Assembly: GCF_009828115.1 (NCBI RefSeq)
Contig: NZ_WTYL01000001.1
Span: 1,116,001 to 1,180,000, forward strand
Direction: 5' to 3'
DNA from: Allopontixanthobacter sediminis
GTDB taxonomy: Bacteria > Pseudomonadota > Alphaproteobacteria > Sphingomonadales > Sphingomonadaceae
Length of the DNA stretch: 64,000 nt
Below, piece by piece: positions 57,763-64,000 of this stretch. A model generated the notes under the pieces. That model had not been told where the DNA came from. It saw nothing but the letters and a program-made list of their open reading frames with translations, and made no database searches. The position numbers and the translations under genes are program-made. The number at the start of each line of letters is the position of its first letter. Position 1 is the first letter of the stretch.

Positions 57763-58263
57763 ATGGCACGATCCTACATCCGAATGTTGGCCCTAGCGAT
57801 AACCGTATATGGAATAAGTGGATGCGCGGAAGGAAAGCCTCCGTTCCGTATGATCCAGTTCTGTCTTGAGAGCCCAAACGAGATACCTGCCTTCACGATC
57901 TTTATGCGCGAGCTCGCGAAGGAGCATGAGATGCGATTTTATGATCGTAGCAGAGAAACGCATATCGAGTTGCAATCTCTTAGAGATAGGCATCTAGAGT
58001 TGCAGTCTCCTGCCTCGGATAACGAAAACGTGCCCCTAAATGATAGAACCGTGAACATTGGTGCCGCGCGCGGAGATGACTTTAGCTTCGGAGCGGGCAA
58101 CCTTGGAATGCCAACGGACCAGGTCGTCATCGGCTTCAACGGTAATGATTTCAAGGCCGCACATGCCTTCGCCGATATTGCCGTCGAAAAACTTTCAGAT
58201 CGATGGAACGTCAAAGAAGTTGCTGCGGGCCAAGGAGCCTTCCCAGTGGCGCATTGCAACTAA
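57763..58263 (+). CDS. Putative small lipoprotein in AT-richer pocket
   Basis: 166 residues: signal peptide with ISGC lipobox (Cys about residue 21), then a globular part. Good ribosome site (AGAGGAG, 5 nt before ATG). Codon use is visibly less GC-rich at third positions than the neighbours (ATA, AGA, TTA-type codons), which suggests acquisition or relaxed selection. Not recognised. Confidence 0.6.
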   Translation: MARSYIRMLALAITVYGISGCAEGKPPFRMIQFCLESPNEIPAFTIFMRELAKEHEMRFYDRSRETHIELQSLRDRHLELQSPASDNENVPLNDRTVNIGAARGDDFSFGAGNLGMPTDQVVIGFNGNDFKAAHAFADIAVEKLSDRWNVKEVAAGQGAFPVAHCN

Positions 58264-58368
58264 AACACATACCCAGCTTCAAGCTTGCCAAGTCACGCAG
58301 CCGACCTTCCGCTCCCCACCCAGTCTCTGACGTTCGTCACAAGCTGAATTCGGAGCCCCAAATCGCCA

Positions 58369-58707
58369 TCACATCCCGGGCAGTTTGAACCCCGGTGGCA
58401 GGCCCATGCCGCCCTGCATTTCCTTCATCTGCTCGTTCGATACGCGGTCCGCCTTGTCGCGCGCGTCGTTGAAGGCGGCGGTGATCAGGTCTTCGAGCAT
58501 CTGCTTTTCGTTCGGGACCATCAGGCTGTCGTCGATCTGGACGCCGAGCATCCGGCCCTTGGCGGTGCAGCGGACCTTTACCACGCCGCCGCCCGAACTG
58601 CCTTCAACCTCGATATTGTCGAGTTTGACCTGCATTTCGTTCATCTGCGTCTGGATCGTTTCGGCGGCCTTCTGCGCCGCCTGGATCATTTCTTCCATCG
58701 ATTGCAT
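58369..58707 (-). CDS. YbaB/EbfC nucleoid-associated protein
   Basis: 112-residue dimeric DNA-binding protein with the tweezer fold; MEEMIQAAQKAAETIQTQM is the first helix, and EVEGSSGGGVVKV the sheet. Start ATG at 58707 with AAGGAAT upstream. Follows dnaX by 10 bp; the dnaX-ybaB pair is widely conserved. Confidence 0.93.
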   Translation of the reverse strand: MQSMEEMIQAAQKAAETIQTQMNEMQVKLDNIEVEGSSGGGVVKVRCTAKGRMLGVQIDDSLMVPNEKQMLEDLITAAFNDARDKADRVSNEQMKEMQGGMGLPPGFKLPGM

Positions 58708-58717
58708 GGGGGATTCC

Positions 58718-60505
58718 TTATGCGTTGCGGCTCCACGGAGGGGCCTGTTCATTGACGTTCGGCGCGGGGTCGTCGGAAACGATCTCCGCGCCCGGAAAGG
58801 CGGATAATGTCGCGGCGACCAGTGGGTCGTCGAGCACTTTCTGCCGGTCCGCGGCACGGCCCGCTTCTGCCTGTTCGACCAATGTGGGGGCTGCATCGCC
58901 GTCGGCAAGTTCGACTTCCCACCGCTCGCCGCAAAGCGCGGACAGCGCGGCCCGCATGTCCGGCAGGAGATCGTCGGAGAAACCTTCCGCGCGCTGGAAC
59001 GTCAGCCGTCCCGGTTCGAGCGAAACGACGCGCACCTGCATCTTCATGCGGTTGGCGAGCAGCATGTGCCCGGCGGCGCGCGATCGGGAAACCTGTTCGA
59101 CCAGCTGCGCCCAATCGAGCTTGGCCGCCGGAGCGCCCGATGCCCCGTCAGAGTTGCCCCCGTCACCGCTGGCTGCCTGAGCGGGAATGCCGCCCTGGCC
59201 GAGTTGCTCCAGTTTCTTCGCCAGTTTCCCGGGGTCGGGCAGGTCGGCGGCGTGGAGCACACGGAGCAAGGCCATCTGCGCCGATACCAGCGGATCGGGC
59301 GCGCCGCGCACTTCGTCATAGCCTTTCAGCAGCAATTGCCACAGCCGGTGCAGTTGGCCCGCGGACAAGCGGCCCGCCCAATCCTGCAGGGCGGCACGTT
59401 CCTCGGCGCTGGGCGCGGCGGGCTCGCTGCCGCTAACCTGCGCCACGGTGATCCGGTGGACGAGGTCCATCAGCCCGCGCATCAGCGCCAGTGGCTCCAC
59501 CCCCAGCGCGTATTGATCGCCGATGCCCGCCAGCAGTGCCTTGGCATCGCCGCCGAGGATATCGCCGAGCAACCGCCGCTGCGCCGTCTTGTCCGCCAGC
59601 CCGAGCATGCTGCGCACGCGGGCCGCGGTGACTTTCCCGCCATCCTCATGCGCCTTATCGAGATCGGCATGGGCAATCGCCTGGTCGAGGATCGATAGAC
59701 CGTCGCGCACCGAACCCTCGGCGGCGGCGGCGATCATGTGCAACGCTTCCGCTTCCGCTTCGACGCCTTCCTTCTCGCAGATCATCCGGAAATGCACTTC
59801 CAGCTGCTCGGCATGGATGCGGCGCAGGTCGAATCGCTGCGTCCGGCTGAGCACGGTGACCGGCAGTTTTTCGACTTCGGTGGTCGCGAACAGGAACTTC
59901 ACATGCGCGGGCGGTTCCTCAAGTGTCTTGAGCAAGGCATTGAAAGCGTTGCGGGACAGCATGTGGACTTCGTCGATGATGTAGATCTTGTACCGGGCCG
60001 AGACGGCGGAATAGCGCACCGCCTCGATAATTTCGCGCACGTCGTCCACCCCGGTGTGGCTGGCCGCGTCCATTTCGATCACGTCCATGTGCCGCCCTGC
60101 CGCGATCGCGACGCACGGTTCGCACTCGCCGCAGGGGTCGATCGTCGGACCGCCCTTCCCGTCCGGCCCGATGCAATTGAGCGCCTTCGCGATCAGCCGC
60201 GCGGTCGAGGTCTTCCCGACCCCGCGAACGCCCGTCATCAGGAAAGCATGCGCCAGCCGGTCGCGCGCAATCGCGTTGGCAAGCGTGCGAACCATCGGCT
60301 CCTGCCCGATCAGTTCGGAAAAGGTCTGCGGCCGGTATTTTCTGGCGAGAACGCGGTAAGGCTGGGCGTCGGAAGGGGTCGCGGGCACGGGTTTCACGGC
60401 TGGCGTTTCCGCCGCTCCGCCGAACATCGCCGATTGGCCCGCAGCCTCGAGCTCCTCGGCGGTCGGACCGGTTTCGTGCATTTCGGGATCGGGTGAATCA
60501 GCCAT
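58718..60505 (-). CDS. dnaX: DNA polymerase III subunits gamma/tau
   Basis: 595-residue clamp-loader ATPase. Walker A GVRGVGKTSTA, a zinc ribbon with four Cys (CIGPDG...CGECEPC), the DEVHML and SRTQRFDLRRI segments, then the tau-like extension interacting with the polymerase. No obvious slippery sequence was looked for. Coupled with ybaB. Confidence 0.96.
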   Translation of the reverse strand: MADSPDPEMHETGPTAEELEAAGQSAMFGGAAETPAVKPVPATPSDAQPYRVLARKYRPQTFSELIGQEPMVRTLANAIARDRLAHAFLMTGVRGVGKTSTARLIAKALNCIGPDGKGGPTIDPCGECEPCVAIAAGRHMDVIEMDAASHTGVDDVREIIEAVRYSAVSARYKIYIIDEVHMLSRNAFNALLKTLEEPPAHVKFLFATTEVEKLPVTVLSRTQRFDLRRIHAEQLEVHFRMICEKEGVEAEAEALHMIAAAAEGSVRDGLSILDQAIAHADLDKAHEDGGKVTAARVRSMLGLADKTAQRRLLGDILGGDAKALLAGIGDQYALGVEPLALMRGLMDLVHRITVAQVSGSEPAAPSAEERAALQDWAGRLSAGQLHRLWQLLLKGYDEVRGAPDPLVSAQMALLRVLHAADLPDPGKLAKKLEQLGQGGIPAQAASGDGGNSDGASGAPAAKLDWAQLVEQVSRSRAAGHMLLANRMKMQVRVVSLEPGRLTFQRAEGFSDDLLPDMRAALSALCGERWEVELADGDAAPTLVEQAEAGRAADRQKVLDDPLVAATLSAFPGAEIVSDDPAPNVNEQAPPWSRNA

Positions 60506-60575
60506 TACCCGGTAGGTAGGCGGTCACCGCGTGCTTGTCGAAGGGGGGATGCGATTTATTGGGCAAAATCGTGAA

Positions 60576-60664
60576 GGAGCCGGGCGACCCGCCGCAAATC
60601 GTTGTGGCTGCTTCCTTCCGGACCTGACCAGGTTGGCGAACGCAAACGTCCACCCGACTCCCGG
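60576..60664 (-). ncRNA. ffs: Signal recognition particle RNA (4.5S, small bacterial type)
   Basis: About 90-97 nt. The conserved apical region reads CAGGTCCGGAAGGAAGCAGCC, with the GGAA tetraloop binding Ffh. The long imperfect stem is closed by GGAGTCGGGT near 60660 and CCCGGCTCC near 60576, followed by a T-rich end. Ends are approximate. Partner FtsY is at 24514-25437. Confidence 0.95.
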
Positions 60665-60727
60665 GCGGGCATATGGCGGGGTTGCCGGATGATTTCAAGC
60701 CTCGGAACGACCGCTCCGAAAATTGGC

Positions 60728-61006
60728 CTATCGGAAATTGTCGGCGTAGGCCTGGATCTTCAGGGTCTTGGGCGGAGTGGCATACACCCGCGCCGCGATG
60801 CCGTACTTTTCCGCGTAGGCCTTCGCCGCGTCCTTGTCCGGAAACGTCAGCCGCACCTGGGACTGCGTGTCGGAGCTTCCGGTCCATCCCATCAGCGGAT
60901 CGGGCCAACGTGCCTCGGACTGCTCGAATTCGAGCATCCAGCTGTCGGTCCGCGCCCGACCGGACTGCATCGCGTTTTTCGGGATCTGATAAATACGTGC
61001 TGCCAT
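60728..61006 (-). CDS. Complex I accessory subunit NDUFS4-like
   Basis: 92 residues, ETC complex I subunit conserved region. Hallmarks are ARIYQIPKNAMQSG, WMLEFE, PLMGWTGSSDTQSQV and the YGIAARV ending. In mitochondria NDUFS4 stabilises the N module; alphaproteobacteria keep a short form. Distant from nuo genes here. Confidence 0.92.
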   Translation of the reverse strand: MAARIYQIPKNAMQSGRARTDSWMLEFEQSEARWPDPLMGWTGSSDTQSQVRLTFPDKDAAKAYAEKYGIAARVYATPPKTLKIQAYADNFR

Positions 61007-61022
61007 GATGAAGGCCCTTAAT

Positions 61023-63455
61023 TCAGCTTTGCTCCCTTGAAAAGGCGTTCTTGGTCTTCAGGCTCGGCTTTTCGGTCCATGGTTCGTCCGGCCAGCGGTG
61101 CCGGGGATAGCGGCCCTTCATGTCTTTCACCACATCGCGCCAGCTGCCGCGCCAGAATCCGGGCAAGTCGCGGGTGGCCTGCAGCGGGCGGCCCGCCGGG
61201 CTGGTCAGCTTGACCAGCAGCGGAGTGCTGCCGATCACCGGATGGCTGTCGAGGCCGAACAGCGCCTGTACCCGCACCTCCACCGAAGGCGCATCAGCCC
61301 CGGCATAGTCGATCGGATGATGCGTTCCGGCGGGCGACGTGAATTCGCGCGGGGCCAGCCGGTCGAGCTTCTGGCGGCTATCCCAATCGAGCAGGTTCAG
61401 CAGCGCCTCGGTCAGTTTTCCAGCCGGAACCGCAAGATCGCGGCGACCAGCAAGCAAGGGCGCGAGCCATTGTTCGGCGCTGTCCTGCAAATGCGCGGCC
61501 GACAGCGCCGCGAGGCCAACATGCCCGGCACGCGCCATCAGGCTGGCGGGCAGCAGGGCGGGCAAATCCTCGAGCGCCTTGGCGAGCAGCAATTCGGCCA
61601 CCCTCCCCCGGTCCGGCGATGCATCGGGCCCGGTCGCGAGCGTGATCGCACCCAGCCGCCGTTCCAGTCGCGCTTCCACCCGCGCTTCCGCGCCGTTCCA
61701 GTTCAGCACCGAGCGCTTCTCGATCAGGTCGGCGAGATGTTCTTCCACCTCCTGCGAGGTCAACGCGGCGGCGGCGGTGATCCGCGCACCCTTTGCCTGA
61801 CCCTGCGCGTCGCCGATAACCAGCCATTCGGCCCGCGCCAGCGAGGATGCGGGATCGAGGAAATATCCGCGGCCGCCAGCGGAAAGCCAGTTTTCCCCCG
61901 CCGCATCGCGCCGCCTGGCGATATTGTCCGGCAGAGCGCGGGCGAGGAACAGGCCGGGGTTCAGATCCACGCCCTCGTTGCCGCGGACCAGTTCCTTGGC
62001 CCGCTGCGCCCAGCGGTCCGCCAGTTTGGCCGAGGCAGCCGCGCGCGGCGAGCGGTCCGCATTCCACCCGCCCAGCCGGTGAAGCAAGTCCTCCCCCTGC
62101 CCGCCCAGCCCGCGTTCCTGCAGCAACAGCGCCAGCCGCGCCGCGTCTTTCGCTTGTCCGGCCTTGGCGCCGAACAGCACCATCGCACCGTGGACCGGGT
62201 CCATCGGCAATGCGGCAACTTGCTTGCCCCAATCGGTAATTCGTCCGCTGTCGTCCAGCGCGCCAAGCTTCGCCAACCGGTCCCGCGCTGCCGCCACGGA
62301 CGCGGTCGGCGGCGGGTCGAGCCACGCGAGCGACGCAGGGTCGGCAGTGCCCCACCGCGCCAAAGACAGCATGAGCGGGGTGAGGTCCGCGGTTTCCACT
62401 TCGGGCGGATCGAAAGGTGGACGCCCGGGGTGCGCGGCCTGTTCCCATAACCGATAGGCTACGCCCGGCCCCAGCCGTGCGGCGCGCCCTGCACGCTGGG
62501 CCGCTGCGGCCTGGCTGGAACGGTGTGTGACAAGGTGGGTGGTGCCTGCCGCCCGGTCGAATTCTGCGCGGCGGGACAACCCGCTGTCGACCACCACAGA
62601 CACCCCGTCGAGCGTCAGGGAGGTTTCGGCAATCGCCGTCGCCAGCACGATCCGGCGGCGGCCATCGCGGTCGCGGCGGATCGCGCTGCGCTGGGCCGCG
62701 GGATCGACTTGGCCGTGCAGCGGCAGGATCGGCGTGCCCGGTAATTTCGGCTCGAGCCGTTCGCGCACCCGCTCGATTTCCCGGACGCCGGGCAGGAAGG
62801 CGAGCACATCACCCGTTTCGCTGCGCCATGCGGTGATGATCGCGGTGGCCATCGCATCTTCCGTTCGCAGACCCGGCTTCGCGCCGAGCCATTCGATCCG
62901 GAGCGGCCAGGCCTTGCCTTCGCTTTCGATGACCGGCGCATCGCCGCCCAGCAGCCGCGCGAACCGTGCGCCATCGATGGTGGCGGACATCACGCAGACG
63001 CGCAGATCCTCGCGCAGGATTGCCCGCGTTTCCAGCGCCAGCGCGAGCCCGAGATCGCTGTCGAGATGCCGCTCATGCGCTTCATCGAACAACACCGCGC
63101 TGACCCCGGCCAGTTCGGGATCATTGACAATCCGGTTCACGAAGATAGCCTCGGTCATCACCAGCACACGGGTCTTGGCGGATTGCTTCGTATCGAGACG
63201 CGTCAGGTAGCCGATGGTTTCACCCGGTTTCTCGCCCAGCGTTTCCGCCATCCGCTCCGCCGCCGCCCGCGCGGCGACCCGGCGCGGGCTGAGCAGGATC
63301 ACCGTTCCCGTGCACCATGGCTGATCGAGCAGTGCCGGGGCCACCGCGGTGGTCTTGCCCGCACCGGGCGGCGCGACCAGCACCGTAGCGCCGTGGTTGG
63401 CCAACGCGTCCAGCACCTCTGGCAGCACCGCATGGATCGGAAGGTTACCTGCCAC
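61023..63455 (-). CDS. hrpB: ATP-dependent helicase HrpB
   Basis: 810-residue DEAH-box helicase. Walker A GAGKTT at 31-36, DEAH at 123-126, SATIDGARF motif III, motif VI QRAGRAAR; then HA2 and C-terminal domains. Role unclear in bacteria, proposed RNA processing. ATG at 63455 follows the XRE gene by 3 bp. Confidence 0.93.
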   Translation of the reverse strand: MAGNLPIHAVLPEVLDALANHGATVLVAPPGAGKTTAVAPALLDQPWCTGTVILLSPRRVAARAAAERMAETLGEKPGETIGYLTRLDTKQSAKTRVLVMTEAIFVNRIVNDPELAGVSAVLFDEAHERHLDSDLGLALALETRAILREDLRVCVMSATIDGARFARLLGGDAPVIESEGKAWPLRIEWLGAKPGLRTEDAMATAIITAWRSETGDVLAFLPGVREIERVRERLEPKLPGTPILPLHGQVDPAAQRSAIRRDRDGRRRIVLATAIAETSLTLDGVSVVVDSGLSRRAEFDRAAGTTHLVTHRSSQAAAAQRAGRAARLGPGVAYRLWEQAAHPGRPPFDPPEVETADLTPLMLSLARWGTADPASLAWLDPPPTASVAAARDRLAKLGALDDSGRITDWGKQVAALPMDPVHGAMVLFGAKAGQAKDAARLALLLQERGLGGQGEDLLHRLGGWNADRSPRAAASAKLADRWAQRAKELVRGNEGVDLNPGLFLARALPDNIARRRDAAGENWLSAGGRGYFLDPASSLARAEWLVIGDAQGQAKGARITAAAALTSQEVEEHLADLIEKRSVLNWNGAEARVEARLERRLGAITLATGPDASPDRGRVAELLLAKALEDLPALLPASLMARAGHVGLAALSAAHLQDSAEQWLAPLLAGRRDLAVPAGKLTEALLNLLDWDSRQKLDRLAPREFTSPAGTHHPIDYAGADAPSVEVRVQALFGLDSHPVIGSTPLLVKLTSPAGRPLQATRDLPGFWRGSWRDVVKDMKGRYPRHRWPDEPWTEKPSLKTKNAFSREQS

Positions 63456-63458
63456 TGG

Positions 63459-63677
63459 CTATTCGCCTTCCCACCCGAACACATCTTCCACCCCGACACC
63501 GAACTGGCGCGCGATCCGGAAGCTGGTTTCGAGGCTGGGCGAATAGCGGCCCTGTTCGATGGCGATAATTGTCTGGCGGGTTACCCCCACGGCATCACCC
63601 AGCGCCTGTTGGCTGATCTGACCGTGCTGTTCGCGCAGTTCGCGCACCCGGTTGGTGATCGGCGGCCGTTTTGGCAC
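63459..63677 (-). CDS. Small XRE-family HTH regulator
   Basis: 72 residues, one HTH domain (QQALGDAVGVTRQTIIAIEQGRYSPSLETSFRIARQF). Of the YozG-like short regulator type, often paired with a small membrane protein. Between the membrane protein and hrpB, 1 nt after the membrane protein stop. Confidence 0.9.
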   Translation of the reverse strand: MPKRPPITNRVRELREQHGQISQQALGDAVGVTRQTIIAIEQGRYSPSLETSFRIARQFGVGVEDVFGWEGE

Positions 63678-63678
63678 C

Positions 63679-64000
63679 CTAATGACCGCGCCGGAAGAAA
63701 TAGACCTGCAGCAAGTATTCCGCGATCTGCGCCACGATCAGCGCGCCAAGGACATGGTGAAACAGCATATTGCCCGATGGCAGCATCACATAGACCGCAC
63801 CGCTGGCAACCAGCCCGACCGCCAGGACTATCCCCGACAATTGCCCCGCGCGCCAGAGGATCAACCGCTCCCGCTCGTCGGCAGCGGCCTGCGCTTCCTT
63901 GGGCGAAGTGACCGCGAGCACGATCTGCACCGCGACCGACAGGATGATCACCAGCATCACATAGGGAACGAGCGGTCCGATAACCGGCGCGCCGGGGCCG
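63679..64000 (-). CDS. Small multi-helix membrane protein, 5' truncated by window edge
   Basis: At least 107 residues, with helices at the N-terminal visible part, the middle (LSGIVLAVGLVASGAVYVML) and near the end (HVLGALIVAQIAEYLLQVYFF). The frame remains open to base 64000, so the start lies outside. Commonly adjacent to short XRE regulators of this type. Function unknown. Confidence 0.7.
   Translation of the reverse strand, partial: GPGAPVIGPLVPYVMLVIILSVAVQIVLAVTSPKEAQAAADERERLILWRAGQLSGIVLAVGLVASGAVYVMLPSGNMLFHHVLGALIVAQIAEYLLQVYFFRRGH

Overview
The window is a chromosomal segment of a high-GC alphaproteobacterium, most likely a Sphingomonadales member of the Erythrobacteraceae type. 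The evidence is the gene content and order: a flavin-dependent halogenase/cupin/sugar-porter locus, OxyR beside RNase D, an NDUFS4-like complex I subunit, a small SRP RNA, and a bamA-skp-fabZ block lacking lpxD and lpxA, as expected for bacteria that replace LPS with glycosphingolipids. It is almost entirely ordinary, densely packed chromosome. I see no insertion sequence, prophage, CRISPR array or rRNA operon.

Layout. (1) 1-8146, accessory carbon-use locus: a halogenase end and a coupled cupin protein read right, converging on a leftward MFS sugar porter, halogenase and halogenase-like flavoprotein. Divergent from the porter is an alpha-ketoglutarate-semialdehyde dehydrogenase, the last step of oxidative pentose or sugar-acid routes. 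A LacI-type palindrome sits between the two. (2) 8195-10209: an unrecognised protein, a tandem universal stress protein behind an FNR/FixK-type site, and tRNA-Met. (3) 10288-15364: ligT-like, mltG, fabF, acpP and aspS, all leftward. (4) 15563-20532: rnd-oxyR, pgsA, a lysophospholipid-transporter-like MFS protein, a small membrane protein and an EVE protein. (5) 20766-26105: a GGDEF-EAL protein, then the coupled chain dapF-mtaB-ftsY-yciB. (6) 26107-33018: kup, then the cytochrome c maturation cluster ccmC-D-E-F-G-H-I, including a 46-residue CcmD. (7) 33098-35488: amino-acid dehydrogenase, tRNA-His, a prolyl-hydroxylase-like protein and rpmE. (8) 35603-48815: envelope, isoprenoid and translation genes (fabZ, skp, bamA, rseP, dxr, cdsA, uppS, frr, pyrH, then tsf and rpsB), interrupted by a phosphoesterase, a Gln/Asn-rich repeat protein and a TauE/SafE permease. 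(9) 49186-54678: a small membrane protein behind an SOS box and a DnaA box, pssA-psd, a KAS III, tRNA-Tyr, rlmB, a lipoprotein and HU. (10) 54912-64000: lon, an AT-richer lipoprotein pocket, ybaB, dnaX, SRP RNA, an NDUFS4-like subunit, hrpB, an XRE regulator and a membrane protein that runs off the window.

Most genes are housekeeping and many are translationally coupled by 1-4 nt overlaps. The items most worth following are: the SOS-box/DnaA-box small membrane protein whose 3' end overlaps pssA; the halogenase locus, which contains a paralogue lacking the halogenase catalytic residues; the FNR/FixK-type promoter of the stress protein; the Gln/Asn-repeat protein; and the AT-richer pocket between lon and ybaB. 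All functions are inferred from sequence only; no database search was run.
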